From assembly GCF_000737595.1 (NCBI RefSeq), contig NZ_CP006271.1, forward strand, positions 1,612,001 to 1,676,000: 64,000 nt of DNA. Reading direction: 5' to 3'. The position numbers and the translations under genes are program-made. The notes under the pieces were generated by a model. That model ran no database searches and had not been told where the DNA came from. It saw only the letters and a list, made by a program, of their open reading frames with translations. Origin of the DNA: Synechococcus sp. KORDI-52 (GTDB taxonomy: Bacteria; Cyanobacteriota; Cyanobacteriia; PCC-6307; Cyanobiaceae). Position 1 is the stretch's first letter, and each line of letters begins with the position of its first letter. This document shows positions 1 to 9,000 of the stretch, piece by piece.

Positions 1-846
1 TGGAGCTCCATCGAGAGTCATAACACCTCGTTTGCCTTCTAAGCCATCAAATGGATCACCATCAGCACCAAGTGGTTCATACTGAACATTATGACCTGGT
101 TTGAAAATGCCAGCTTCGTGAATCAAAAAATTGGTCAAAGACGCCATCCAGTTGGCATCAGAATCATTCATCCCTAGCTTAAATGCACCTAAGCATATTT
201 CTCCAATCCCCGTTGGTTCGTAGCCAGCGATGATGTGATTCATGTCATGACAGACATAATACCCAGGATTTATTGAATCTTTGGTTGGTATTTTCATGCC
301 ATTGCGTTTGTAAAACTCTGCAAATTTCCGACCTAGGGTTTCCTTGTGCATGGATGAACAAGATTCCAAGATCTTGAAAAATTGCTCATCATATTGTCGT
401 GCGCCATGATTAAATGATTCTGGTCCATGCTTTTCTTGCAGAGATAAGAAGTAGCTTTCGTATCGCCTGATGTAATCAGTTGTGGTATCTACAGCTGAAT
501 GATCTATCATTTTCCGGCATACAGCAAGCACATCGCCTTCCAGTTCCAATTGCAGTGCAGCTTTATCCAATTTGCCAAGCTGTTGGGATGATCTTGGATG
601 TCTGCATAGTTCGAGCATCACACCCAATTGAATGTATCTTCTTCGAAGGGATTCATCGCCAACACATTGAGAAAGTTTGTCTTGATCAATGGGTGTTAGA
701 TTTTCAAATGAGTCGGGCGTTAGTTTTAATATGCTTAAAGCTATGGCCTGAAGAACGCTTCTTTGTTCAATTGTGCCTCGGTCCCCACAGTCGATTAAAT
801 CCTTGAGCCCCGCGGCAAAGGCTAGGCAAGTCTGTCTGTCGAGCAT
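1..846 (-). CDS. Coq4-like protein (3' end outside window)
   Basis: An open frame starts at ATG 846 and runs leftward off the window edge, giving 282 residues so far. Residues 200-216 hold HDMNH followed by 11 residues and Glu216, which fits the HDxxHx11E metal-binding signature of the Coq4 family. Eukaryotic Coq4 organises the ubiquinone biosynthesis complex; related proteins of unknown role occur in bacteria, including cyanobacteria. A cyanobacterium makes plastoquinone rather than ubiquinone, so the substrate here is unknown. No strong ribosome binding site is visible before the ATG. The C-terminus is missing, and no quinone pathway gene lies beside it in this window. Confidence 0.75.
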   Translation of the reverse strand, partial: MLDRQTCLAFAAGLKDLIDCGDRGTIEQRSVLQAIALSILKLTPDSFENLTPIDQDKLSQCVGDESLRRRYIQLGVMLELCRHPRSSQQLGKLDKAALQLELEGDVLAVCRKMIDHSAVDTTTDYIRRYESYFLSLQEKHGPESFNHGARQYDEQFFKILESCSSMHKETLGRKFAEFYKRNGMKIPTKDSINPGYYVCHDMNHIIAGYEPTGIGEICLGAFKLGMNDSDANWMASLTNFLIHEAGIFKPGHNVQYEPLGADGDPFDGLEGKRGVMTLDGAP

Positions 847-1089
847 TTGATTTTTGCAGTTGTCCCATTAAACACTATTTGTTTTGGTTTGCCTTGGTTT
901 GTCTTGATTGCAGATTTTGGGTCTGGCCTTTGTCTTCAAGTTCATGTGGAATAGTTTGCTGTTGATGTGATTTAACTTGATTTCAAGGCAGTGCATCAAT
1001 CCACTTCGGTAAGGTTTTGTTTGGAACATTTGCAGCTAAGACCAGTTTGGATGAAGCCCCTGGGAAGTTGTTATTTGTGGTTCGGTGAG

Positions 1090-1332
1090 CTAAAGCAGGT
1101 TGCCATTTGAATCGTAGTTGCTCATTCTTTGATGTTGATTCGCTGTATGGTGCGTCCAGACTTCTTTTACAGATAATTTGTTCAGCTGGTGAAGATCTAC
1201 TGATCCGGTGAATGGCCCCTCATTTTGTCTATTGATTGACGGCATCATTTCCGTCTTCGGATTATTTCTGATGCTCAAATGGAGCTGAGAATTTTCGATT
1301 CGGATATGTCCCCGACCATCGCTGCTCCGCAT
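1090..1332 (-). CDS. small hypothetical protein
   Basis: An 80-residue frame with an ATG at 1332. It is polar, rich in Asn, Gln and His, and has no signal peptide or membrane segment. I do not recognise the family. It shares the strand of the Coq4-like gene downstream of it, with a 243-base gap. Composition looks like protein, but support is limited to that and to the absence of a better frame on either strand. Confidence 0.45.
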   Translation of the reverse strand: MRSSDGRGHIRIENSQLHLSIRNNPKTEMMPSINRQNEGPFTGSVDLHQLNKLSVKEVWTHHTANQHQRMSNYDSNGNLL

Positions 1333-1800
1333 AATTTTTATTATGTATTTCTTGTCTTGATATTTCGCTCAACATCAATGTTCTCCATATTCTTGCACTG
1401 TGAATTGATTAGTGGCCCAAGTGTTCTTGAATTCATTGATGGTTGGTGATTGATAGGCTGTGACGGTATGGTGGTTTTTTACTTTTCTTTGGCACGCTTA
1501 CGCATGTTGGTTGCGATGTTGCTGCTGGCTTTCTTTGACGTACCTGGCGATTCGTGGCTCCAGGAATTTTATAGATTTGTACGCACTTCAGAGTGATCGC
1601 GCGCTGATGCTGTTGAAAGCGCTGCCTGTATTAAACAAATTAATGCTTGCATTCCTCAATATTTGGCACCAAAGAGTGTTCGGCCTGAGATTGATGTTCA
1701 TTCCTTCGCCGCGTGTGCTTTTGTCGACGGCTACAGAATTCATGGACTGCTGCATGCCAGCTTCTTGATTCGCTTGTAGACCGGTGAAAAGACGTCCGTC
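1333..1800. other. gap without a supported gene
   Basis: The only longer frame here is a rightward one at 1460-1768, very rich in Trp, Cys and Leu and without recognisable features, which I do not accept. The stretch probably holds the promoters of the divergent genes at 1332 and 1801. I see no clear repeat or hairpin. Confidence 0.4.
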
Positions 1801-2463
1801 GTGTTGGTCGTGGCTGCTGGGGAGCGAGCTTCCGGTTGGTTCCCACAGGGACCCACCAAGAGGGCGGGGGATGCAAGCAAAACTGTGCCGATCGTTTGCA
1901 TCTGCGGTCCTTCCGCTGCTGGAAAAACAACCTTTGCTGCCGACCTAGCTGGACGGTTGCGGCTCAGCGGAAGGCTTCCGCTCTTGATCGCCTGCGACGA
2001 CTATTACCGCAGTGGTTGGACCCCTGTCTCCCGCTATGGGTTTGACACGGTTGATGCCATTGATGCTGATCAGCTTCGGTTGCAGCTCAGCGCCCTTCGC
2101 TACAGGCAGCTGGATGCTCTGCGCAGCTACGACATGCGCACCCGCAAGGTTGGATCGACGTGCTTGAGCCAGCCTTATGACCTGATTCTGGTTGAGGGTT
2201 CCTACGGGCCGCAACTCCTGCTTGACGCTGTGCCGTTATCGCTTGTCGTTTACATCGATGCACCGCTTGTGCAGCGTCTGATCAGGCGTCTTTGGCGTGA
2301 TGTACGTGACCGTCACCGTCCGGCGGGATATGTGATTCGCCAGATGCTGCGGGAAATGCTGCCTGGGGAACGTCGTTTCGTTGCTCCGTTGAAGTGCAAG
2401 GCCGACGTGATCGTTCGTGATGTTGATCCAGGGTTGGCGACGGTTCTTGAGCGAGTGGTGTGA
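1801..2463 (+). CDS. uridine kinase-like P-loop protein
   Basis: A 220-residue protein with Walker A GPSAAGKT at residues 36-43, a DDYY motif shortly after the first strand (the acceptor-binding region in uridine and phosphoribulokinase-type enzymes) and a strand ending in VEGSYG. This is the layout of uridine kinase/phosphoribulokinase P-loop kinases, which phosphorylate a nucleoside or sugar hydroxyl with ATP. The substrate cannot be fixed from sequence. The frame opens with GTG 1801; the first 28 residues look unconserved, so the real start could be internal, but there is no in-frame ATG before the P-loop. The gene stands alone. Confidence 0.75.
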   Translation: MLVVAAGERASGWFPQGPTKRAGDASKTVPIVCICGPSAAGKTTFAADLAGRLRLSGRLPLLIACDDYYRSGWTPVSRYGFDTVDAIDADQLRLQLSALRYRQLDALRSYDMRTRKVGSTCLSQPYDLILVEGSYGPQLLLDAVPLSLVVYIDAPLVQRLIRRLWRDVRDRHRPAGYVIRQMLREMLPGERRFVAPLKCKADVIVRDVDPGLATVLERVV

Positions 2464-2497
2464 GTCCCTGTTTCCTTGTCTTGTCCAAGCAAAAAGA

Positions 2498-2521
2498 AAC
2501 CCCCGCCGAAGGCAGGGGTTT
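2498..2521 (-). terminator. Rho-independent terminator
   Basis: The stem AAACCCC/GGGGTTT encloses a short GC-rich loop and, read on the minus strand, is followed by TCTTTTTG. It lies downstream of the DUF3104 gene on that strand and could also stop the kinase gene from the other side. An almost identical hairpin occurs at 29021-29042. Confidence 0.75.
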
Positions 2522-2712
2522 CGAACATTTCTCGGGAGTGTTGCCTTGTTTCCACCCCGTGAAGCGTTTTTCCTCACAAAATAAATATGCCGACTCGAAG
2601 CCTGCCGCGGTACAGGTGATGGACACCCTCCGGGTTGGCTGGGTCGTCGTCTCGAGCAGCCTGTTGATTCATGACTTGGCTCTGAGCTTCGGCTGTCTCT
2701 TGATGCCCTCGG

Positions 2713-2976
2713 CTAGCTGTTTGGAACGATGTGGGTCACGAGGTCGGCACAGACCCAGCGGATCACCCCCGAATCCACATCGGCCACTTGAAATAGGGTT
2801 GGAACCTTGGGGTCTCTGGCTCCACCGTCCACGTGAATCACATCGGCCATCCACCAGTCGTCGGAGTCGGTGCTGCCACAGATCACGGTCATTCCAGTCT
2901 TCACGGAAAGAAAGACGGGCTCCTGGGCGATGGGCTCTTGGCTCACGGTGGCGACTGAGCAATCCGCAGGCAGCAT
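2713..2976 (-). CDS. DUF3104 family protein
   Basis: An 87-residue protein of the DUF3104 family, found mainly in marine Synechococcus and Prochlorococcus; its role is unknown. The conserved core runs from VKTGMTV through WWMADVI and VDGGARDPKVPTLFQV to the C-terminus. It resembles a small beta-rich domain, with no signal peptide or membrane segment. A second copy lies at 24945-25145 and matches across nearly the whole core. The 190 bases between its stop and the terminator at 2498-2521 hold no gene. Confidence 0.85.
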   Translation of the reverse strand: MLPADCSVATVSQEPIAQEPVFLSVKTGMTVICGSTDSDDWWMADVIHVDGGARDPKVPTLFQVADVDSGVIRWVCADLVTHIVPNS

Positions 2977-3086
2977 CTGTTTGTTGGTTCTTATGTACTA
3001 CTGACGCTAGCTCCGCTTGCAAGGGGCGGCTGGCTTTGGCGCGAATGGTCTGATCCAGCTACCAACCCTTCAGGACCTTCAGAGTC

Positions 3087-3371
3087 ATGGCCTCTTTCAA
3101 CATCAGCATCGAGGGTGGTGCCAGCTTTTCGTGCCCTGATGACGTCTATATCCTCGATGCGGCCGATGAGGCCGGCGTGGATCTGCCCTATTCCTGCCGG
3201 GCAGGAGCGTGCTCAACCTGTGCTGGACGCTTGGTGAGTGGGTCGGTGGATCAGACCGATCAAAGCTTTCTTGACGATGAACAGATGGGTCAGGGTTTTG
3301 CCCTGCTTTGCGTGAGCTATCCCACCGCTGATTGCGTCATCCAGGCCAATGCTGAAGAGCATCTGTCCTGA
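3087..3371 (+). CDS. plant-type [2Fe-2S] ferredoxin
   Basis: A 94-residue soluble ferredoxin that carries single electrons between partners such as photosystem I and reductases. Cluster ligands are Cys37, Cys42, Cys45 and Cys75 in the pattern Cx4Cx2Cx29C, within [14 protein letters not shown]. Length and fold order match the PetF type, but it diverges from the main photosynthetic ferredoxin (for example [14 protein letters not shown] at the N-terminus), so it may be an alternative paralogue. Its stop TGA at 3369-3371 directly abuts the stop of the convergent endonuclease III gene. Confidence 0.92.
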   Translation: MASFNISIEGGASFSCPDDVYILDAADEAGVDLPYSCRAGACSTCAGRLVSGSVDQTDQSFLDDEQMGQGFALLCVSYPTADCVIQANAEEHLS

Positions 3372-4070
3372 TCAGGGCTTGCGGGTGATCACCGGACGGC
3401 GTCGGTTCGGGTAGAGCTCTCGGCACATGGAACAGACGGTTCCGTCACAGCCCCGAGCCGTGCAGAACTCGCGACCCCAGAAGATGATCTGAAGGTGCAG
3501 CCGGTTCCAGTGTTCCTTCGGAAACAGGCGCTTGAGATCCTGTTCCGTACGGGCCACGTTGCTGCCGTCGCTCAAGCCCCAGCGTTGGGCCAGCCGGTGA
3601 ATGTGCGTGTCAACAGGGAAGGCCGGAACACCGAAGGCCTGGGCCATCACCACACTGGCTGTCTTGTGCCCCACTCCGGGTAGGGCCTCAAGCTCTTCAA
3701 AGCTCTGGGGCACGTCGCCGTTGTGAGCCGCTACCAGAATCTGGGCGAGGCGGCGGACATTTTTGGCCTTGGTTTTGGCCAGACCGAGTTGCCTGATGTA
3801 ACCAAGGATCTCCTCCTCGTCCAGTGCCGCCATGGCTGCAGGAGTTGGCCCAGCCCTAAACAACGCCGGAGTGACCTCGTTCACTTTCTTGTCGGTGCAC
3901 TGAGCACTCAGCAGCACAGCGATCAGGAGGGTGAATGGGTCGCTGTGATCTAGGGGAACCGGCGTTTCCGGGTATTGCTCGTGGAGGCGCCGCAGGATCA
4001 CCTCCACCCGCTCTGATCTGCGCAAGGGTTCATGGTGGGTTGTGTGATCTTGGCGCCTGGGGGATTGCAT
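3372..4070 (-). CDS. nth: endonuclease III
   Basis: A DNA glycosylase/AP lyase of base excision repair that removes oxidised pyrimidines. From the chosen ATG (4070, 232 residues) it carries the helix-hairpin-helix LPGVGHKTA with catalytic Lys136, and Asp154 in VDTHIHR. A longer frame begins at 4100, adding ten unlikely residues. The C-terminal cysteines lie in CTARGCDGTVCSMC with spacing x4, x4, x2, whereas the usual [4Fe-4S] loop of the family is Cx6Cx2Cx5C. The cluster may therefore be bound differently or be missing. Its stop codon touches the ferredoxin stop. Confidence 0.93.
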   Translation of the reverse strand: MQSPRRQDHTTHHEPLRRSERVEVILRRLHEQYPETPVPLDHSDPFTLLIAVLLSAQCTDKKVNEVTPALFRAGPTPAAMAALDEEEILGYIRQLGLAKTKAKNVRRLAQILVAAHNGDVPQSFEELEALPGVGHKTASVVMAQAFGVPAFPVDTHIHRLAQRWGLSDGSNVARTEQDLKRLFPKEHWNRLHLQIIFWGREFCTARGCDGTVCSMCRELYPNRRRPVITRKP

Positions 4071-4156
4071 CGCTTCGTTGCAACGCTTTTCAGCCGCCAC
4101 CGCCGTTGTTTTAGGAACAGAGGGTTGGATCCTTGGGTTAGAGAGGTCAGTCGACG

Positions 4157-5092
4157 TTGCAGCACTTCGGTTGGAGACGCCCCGCGGCAGCCATGCTGGT
4201 TCTGGTGAGTGTTTTGCTGTCGTCGTGCCGCAGCCGCGACCAGGAGAGAGCCACCGATTCCCGGCCCCAGGTGCTTACAACCTTCACAGTTCTGGCCGAC
4301 CTGGCCCGGAATGTGGCTGGTGATCGATTGCGGGTGGCTTCGATCGTCAAGCCCGGCGCTGAGATCCATGGTTACCAACCCACGCCGAGTGATATCCAAC
4401 GCGCCAGCCAGGCCGATCTGATTGTTGAGAACGGCCTGGGCCTGGAGTTGTGGGCCCAGCGCTTCACGGCCGCAGCTGGAGATGTTCCCACAATCACCCT
4501 CTCGGAGGGGATGGAGCCTCTGCTGATCACCGAGGACGCTTATTCCGGCAAACCCAATCCCCATGCCTGGATGTCCCCCAGACGCACCATGGCTTATGTG
4601 GACCATCTGGAGCGGGCCTTCAGCCAACTTGATCCAGCCGGTGCAGAGGTGTATGCGGCCAATGCCTCCGCCTACAAAGCCCAGCTCAAGGCCCTTGATG
4701 ACGAGCTGCGCACGGCGATCGCCGCGCTGCCTGCACAACAACGGTTGCTGGTGAGTTGCGAAGGGGCTTTCACCTATCTGGCCACTGACTATGGGCTTGA
4801 GGAGGCCTATCTCTGGCCGGTGAATGCCGAAAGTGAGATCACTCCCAAACGCATGGCACGGTTGATCAACACCGTTCGCGAGCGACAGGTGCCGACAATT
4901 TTTTGTGAGAGCACCGTGAGCGATAAAGCCCAACGGGAGGTGGCGGCGGCCTCAGGCGCTCGATTCGGGGGGACGTTCTACGTGGATTCCTTGTCCTCCC
5001 CGGACGGGCCCGCCCCCACCCTGTTGGACCTGCAGCGGCACAATGTGGATCTGATCCGTAAGGGCCTGAACCTGTCGGAGAGCAACCGCTGA
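4157..5092 (+). CDS. mntC: manganese ABC transporter, binding lipoprotein
   Basis: A cluster 9 (A-I) metal-binding protein. A lipoprotein signal ends in LSSC with Cys24. Metal ligands expected for the MntC/PsaA/SitA type are visible: His71 (IHGYQP), His136 (NPHAWM), Glu202 (CEGAF) and Asp277 (YVDSLS). There is no His-rich loop typical of ZnuA, and the two-His, Glu, Asp set fits manganese. The frame opens with TTG 4157; an ATG at 4193 would remove the RR-containing N-region of the signal, so TTG is preferred. It overlaps the next gene by one base (TGATG). Confidence 0.88.
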   Translation: MQHFGWRRPAAAMLVLVSVLLSSCRSRDQERATDSRPQVLTTFTVLADLARNVAGDRLRVASIVKPGAEIHGYQPTPSDIQRASQADLIVENGLGLELWAQRFTAAAGDVPTITLSEGMEPLLITEDAYSGKPNPHAWMSPRRTMAYVDHLERAFSQLDPAGAEVYAANASAYKAQLKALDDELRTAIAALPAQQRLLVSCEGAFTYLATDYGLEEAYLWPVNAESEITPKRMARLINTVRERQVPTIFCESTVSDKAQREVAAASGARFGGTFYVDSLSSPDGPAPTLLDLQRHNVDLIRKGLNLSESNR

Positions 5093-5847
5093 TGCGTATT
5101 GAGGCTGACCAGCTGTGTGTGGACTACAACGGCACCGTTGCCCTGTACGACGCCAGCCTGCATCTCCCTGCGGGTTGCATCTGCGGTCTGGTGGGCATGA
5201 ATGGTGCCGGGAAATCAACCTTTTTCAAAGCACTCACTGGTTTTGTCCGCCCTTCGCGGGGCAGGATCCGGATCAACGGCAGCAGCGTGGCCGAGGCGCA
5301 GCGTCATCAGGCGGTGGCCTACGTGCCTCAGACTGAAGGGGTGGACGCCCAGTTCCCCGTTTCGGTATGGGACGTGGTGATGATGGGCCGTTATGGCTCG
5401 ATGAATCTGCTGAGGATTCCCCGCAGTTCGGATCGCGTGGCCGTGCGGGATGCGCTGACGCGTGTTGACCTGCTCGAGCTGGCCGATCGTCCCCTTGGCA
5501 CCTTGTCCGGGGGGCAACGCAAGCGCACGTTCCTGGCGCGAGCCATCGCCCAGCGTGCCGATGTGCTGCTGCTGGACGAACCCTTCAATGGGGTGGATGT
5601 GCGAACCGAGCAGCTGATGGCCCAGCTGTTCCTTCAGTTCCGGGACGAGGGCCGCACGATTCTGATCTCCACCCACGACCTAGGCCACGTCCGTGATTTT
5701 TGCGATCTGGTGGTTCTGATCAACAAGACCGTGCTCGCCTATGGGGAAACCTCGGAAGTGTTCACCCCCGAGAATCTCGCCATGACCTTCGGCGGCGTGC
5801 CACCCGATCTGCTGACGGGCAACAGCTCCCCGGAAGACGCCATCTAA
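5092..5847 (+). CDS. mntA: manganese ABC transporter, ATP-binding protein
   Basis: The 251-residue ATPase that powers the importer. Walker A GMNGAGKS is at 35-42, signature LSGGQ at 138-142 and Walker B LLLDEP with Asp162-Glu163. It is translationally coupled to the binding protein through a TGATG overlap. The matching permease is not next to it: it lies 4.5 kb downstream at 10371, beyond four genes on the other strand. The gene converges on the flotillin-like gene at 5864 with only 16 bases between stops. Confidence 0.9.
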   Translation: MRIEADQLCVDYNGTVALYDASLHLPAGCICGLVGMNGAGKSTFFKALTGFVRPSRGRIRINGSSVAEAQRHQAVAYVPQTEGVDAQFPVSVWDVVMMGRYGSMNLLRIPRSSDRVAVRDALTRVDLLELADRPLGTLSGGQRKRTFLARAIAQRADVLLLDEPFNGVDVRTEQLMAQLFLQFRDEGRTILISTHDLGHVRDFCDLVVLINKTVLAYGETSEVFTPENLAMTFGGVPPDLLTGNSSPEDAI

Positions 5848-5863
5848 CAAGAGACTTCTTGGT

Positions 5864-7093
5864 TCAGTCGCTGACGTCGACCGCTTCTGAGAATTCCACC
5901 GGCAGCTTCAAGCCCGTGGATTTCTGAAATTGCTTGAGCAGGGTGGCGATCGTCAGGGTTGTTCCTCCTGGTTGCTCACCCACCAGGCTGACCTCCTCCA
6001 CCTCCACAGGCTGCACCGTATCGCTGAGCATCGTCAGCAACGGCTCCAGTTTCTGCAGCAGAAACAGGCGCTTGGCGTCATCCCCGGAGCGTTTCAGTGA
6101 CTCCACCAGATCCCGCAGACCCTCGGCCTGAGAGCGGCCCTGCTCAATGATCGTGGCGGCCTCCCCCTTGGCCTCAGCCATCATCGTCTGACATTCCGAT
6201 TCCGCCGGCGCCACGATGTCGGCCTGCAGTTGTTCCGTCACCTTCTTGATCCGCTCGGTTTGCACGGGCAGTTCAGCTTCGGCTCGCGCCAGTTCGGCTC
6301 CCACGCTGGCCTCCACTTCGGCGACGAGAGCCGCACGCCGTGTGAGGGCATCGGTGGTGCGTTTCTCTGCGTTGGCGGTGGCGATGGCCAGGTCTTTATC
6401 CAGGCGCCGCAGATCTGTGATGCGCTGGTTTTCCGCCTGCTGCACGGCGGATTGTGACTTGGCTTCTGCCTCGGCAATGCGCGAATCCCGCTTCAACTCC
6501 ACCAATTGCTTCCGCCCGATGGAATCGAGGTAGCGCACATCATCGGAAATGTTCTGAATCTGCAGGGTGTCCAGCACCAGCCCGAGGCGCTGAAGATCGT
6601 CCTCGGCTTCCTCAAGGAGGGTGCGGGCGAAGGTCACTTTGTCCTCATTCAGCTGTTCGGGGGTCAGGCTCGACATCACGCCTCTGAGATTTCCCTCCAG
6701 GGTTTCCTTGGCGATGTGTCGGATCTCGTCTTGGCTTTTCCCGATCAGCCGCTCGATGGCGTTGTGAATCCCCGGCTCATCTCCGGAGATCTTGATGTTC
6801 GCGACACCGGAGACGTTCAACGGTATGCCTCCTTTGGAGTAGGCGTTCTCGACCCGTAAATCGATGATCATGTTGCTGAGATCCAGCCGCATCACTTCCT
6901 CGAGAACCGGAATCCGCAAGGCGCTGCCACCACGAACCGTGCGGTATCCCACGTTTTGGCCACTCCCGGTGCGTCGCCGCAGTCCGGCGAAGATCAGCAC
7001 CTCACTGGGCTGACAGATGTAGTAGAGCTGGCGTAACAAAAGGATGAAGGCCCAGAGACCGGCAGCACCGGTAAGGCCGACAGCAACAAACAT
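5864..7093 (-). CDS. flotillin-like SPFH protein A
   Basis: A 409-residue membrane-anchored SPFH/Band 7 protein. One N-terminal transmembrane segment (about residues 1-25) is followed by the SPFH domain (about 30-200, with NAIERLIGKSQDEI and LEGNLRGVMSSLTPEQLNED) and a long Ala/Glu-rich coiled coil (about 200-330). Flotillins form oligomeric scaffolds in membrane microdomains. Its start overlaps the stop of the second flotillin by one base (TGATG), so the two are coupled. They share the same conserved blocks and are tandem paralogues, probably forming a hetero-oligomer. Confidence 0.85.
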   Translation of the reverse strand: MFVAVGLTGAAGLWAFILLLRQLYYICQPSEVLIFAGLRRRTGSGQNVGYRTVRGGSALRIPVLEEVMRLDLSNMIIDLRVENAYSKGGIPLNVSGVANIKISGDEPGIHNAIERLIGKSQDEIRHIAKETLEGNLRGVMSSLTPEQLNEDKVTFARTLLEEAEDDLQRLGLVLDTLQIQNISDDVRYLDSIGRKQLVELKRDSRIAEAEAKSQSAVQQAENQRITDLRRLDKDLAIATANAEKRTTDALTRRAALVAEVEASVGAELARAEAELPVQTERIKKVTEQLQADIVAPAESECQTMMAEAKGEAATIIEQGRSQAEGLRDLVESLKRSGDDAKRLFLLQKLEPLLTMLSDTVQPVEVEEVSLVGEQPGGTTLTIATLLKQFQKSTGLKLPVEFSEAVDVSD

Positions 7094-8352
7094 CAGAGGT
7101 CTCCTGAATCACGAAGGGTCGTTGTGCTGCTCAAGGTGGCCAACAGATCAATACCGAGGATCTGATGCACCTGGTCGAAGAACTGACGCACCACCCGGTG
7201 GTTGAGCTCCACAAGGCTGGCCAGGCTGGAGGCGTCATTCCCATCCAGCGTTGTGATGCGCTTCAGCTGGATGCGGCTGGGCAGTTGCGTTGCCTGGTTC
7301 AGCACCATCTCAATCTGTTGAAGCAGAAACACGAGTTCGGCGGTGCTGCCGGCTTCGTTCCAGACGGTGGTGAGCAGATCATTCACCAGCGCGCTGGCTT
7401 TCACGTCTTCTGCTGTTGCTGCCGCTCGGCCCCGGGCCCGCAACTCCTTGGCCTGTTGATTGGCCTGGGCTGGGAGAACCTCCTCCGCCTGGAGTCGTAA
7501 TCGCTCCAGTTGTGCACGCACCTGTTGCAGTTTCTGCTCAGCACGGGCCCGCGCCTCGAGCTCTGCGGCAGCGGTGCGTTCCTCTTCGGATCGTGCCTTC
7601 TTTTCCATTTCCGCGATCTGGGTGCGGACGGCGTTGTCTTTCTGCAGCACCGTGGTCTCGGCTTCGGTGCGGACGACTTCAGCCACTTCTTCCATTTCTG
7701 CCTCCACCCTCTCGGCCTGACCGATCGCTTCCGCTTCGGCGATTTCCGCATCCCGCACGATCTGGGCAACGCGTCGACGGCTGATCGAATTCAGATAGTC
7801 AACGTCGTCCGACACGCTCTGAATCTTGAGGGTGTCGAGCTGAAGGCCCAGTCGCCGCATGTCTGCACCGACATCCTCCGCGATCTGTTCAGCAAACCGC
7901 AGCCGGTCTTCATTCACCTGTTCCGGCGTGAGCTGAGCAAGCACGCTGCGCAGGTTGCCTTCCAGGTTCTCTTTCGCCACCTGCACGATCTCGTTCTGGT
8001 GATGGCCGAGGAAACGTTCAATGGCGTTGTTGCGGATCTCAGGATCCGTGCTCACCTTCACGTTGGCGATCGCCTGAATGTTGAGGGGCGTTCCCCCGTG
8101 GGAGTAGGCGTTGTTGACTTCCACCACAACCGGCAACAGGGTCACATCCATGCGCCGTGCTGTTTCCAGGATTGGTTTGACGAAGGTCCAGCCACCATTG
8201 GCCACCACGCGATAACCCTTTGTTCCCTGGCCCTGGTTCGAGCGCGAGCCGGTGACCACAAGCATTTCGTTGGGCCTGCAGATCCGGATCATCCAGCGGC
8301 TGATCAGGTTCAACGCCACCAGGGTGACCACCACAAAGGCGGCTCCCCCCAT
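7093..8352 (-). CDS. flotillin-like SPFH protein B
   Basis: The second SPFH/flotillin-type protein, 419 residues from the chosen ATG at 8352. That ATG follows AAGGTG at good spacing and begins directly with the membrane segment; an ATG at 8430 would add 26 atypical residues. The order is N-terminal membrane anchor, SPFH domain with NAIERFLGHHQNEI and LEGNLRSVLAQLTPEQ, then a strongly charged coiled coil rich in Ala, Glu and Arg. It is upstream of and coupled to flotillin A and belongs to the leftward four-gene unit starting at 10338. Confidence 0.85.
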   Translation of the reverse strand: MGGAAFVVVTLVALNLISRWMIRICRPNEMLVVTGSRSNQGQGTKGYRVVANGGWTFVKPILETARRMDVTLLPVVVEVNNAYSHGGTPLNIQAIANVKVSTDPEIRNNAIERFLGHHQNEIVQVAKENLEGNLRSVLAQLTPEQVNEDRLRFAEQIAEDVGADMRRLGLQLDTLKIQSVSDDVDYLNSISRRRVAQIVRDAEIAEAEAIGQAERVEAEMEEVAEVVRTEAETTVLQKDNAVRTQIAEMEKKARSEEERTAAAELEARARAEQKLQQVRAQLERLRLQAEEVLPAQANQQAKELRARGRAAATAEDVKASALVNDLLTTVWNEAGSTAELVFLLQQIEMVLNQATQLPSRIQLKRITTLDGNDASSLASLVELNHRVVRQFFDQVHQILGIDLLATLSSTTTLRDSGDL

Positions 8353-8482
8353 GATCAATTCACCTTGGTTGCGGGTGCTGAAGGAAAGAGGTGGAGCTCC
8401 GCTCTGGGCTTGGAGCAACTGTCTTGGCATCAGCGCCGAAAAAATCCATCTCCTGCTTAGCGGCGGAGCCCTGAGTCGACCA

Positions 8483-8989
8483 TCAACGTGATGGCTGTAG
8501 GGCTTCGACTTGCAGGGTGTGCTCGTCGCTGGCCACCACCACCACGCGGGTGTTGGCGGGCAGAACTCCTTTGGGACTGATGGCGGGTCGGCGCAGCAAA
8601 CTCCCTTTCACCGTCACTTCCACAAAACCGCGACGTTCAGCATCCATCGCCAGAGTCACCACCCCCTCGAGGCCGGTCAAGTCGTCGCTGCGCACCAGGC
8701 TGTCGGCCTCACGCCGACCAATCAGCCGCAGCAGACGGGTCGCCGCCAGACCCATGCCACAACCCAGGCCCAGGGCCACCAGGCTGGAGGGCCAGCCGGC
8801 GCCGTTGCGCATCAGCAGTTGCATCAGGAGTCCAGACAAGCCAAAGCCTGTGAGCCCAAACGACCAGAACGGAGTGCTGAACATCAGGCTCAGCGGCCCA
8901 CCTTCGCCATCGCTGACGCCGTCATCACTCAAAGAGAGGCCGATCAGCAGCAGCCCGGCGACAAGACAGAACAGATAGGAGTTGAGCAT
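8483..8989 (-). CDS. NfeD-like membrane protein
   Basis: A 168-residue protein with an N-terminal hydrophobic segment, two more in the first 90 residues, and a C-terminal beta-rich region (LEGVVTLAMD to the end) that resembles the OB-fold of NfeD proteins. NfeD partners of flotillins are usually encoded beside them, as here, which supports the assignment. It lies between the acyltransferase-like gene and the two flotillins, with 11 bases to the former. The family call is moderate; the membrane topology is clear. Confidence 0.7.
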   Translation of the reverse strand: MLNSYLFCLVAGLLLIGLSLSDDGVSDGEGGPLSLMFSTPFWSFGLTGFGLSGLLMQLLMRNGAGWPSSLVALGLGCGMGLAATRLLRLIGRREADSLVRSDDLTGLEGVVTLAMDAERRGFVEVTVKGSLLRRPAISPKGVLPANTRVVVVASDEHTLQVEALQPSR

Positions 8990-9000
8990 GGTGCGCGCGT

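Noticed and set aside
1460-1768. Rightward 102-residue frame
   Set aside because: Extreme Trp/Cys/Leu composition and no motif; likely chance.
7165-8460. Long rightward frames opposite the flotillin genes
   Set aside because: They are reverse-strand shadows caused by GC-rich third codon positions; the leftward frames have clear SPFH domains.
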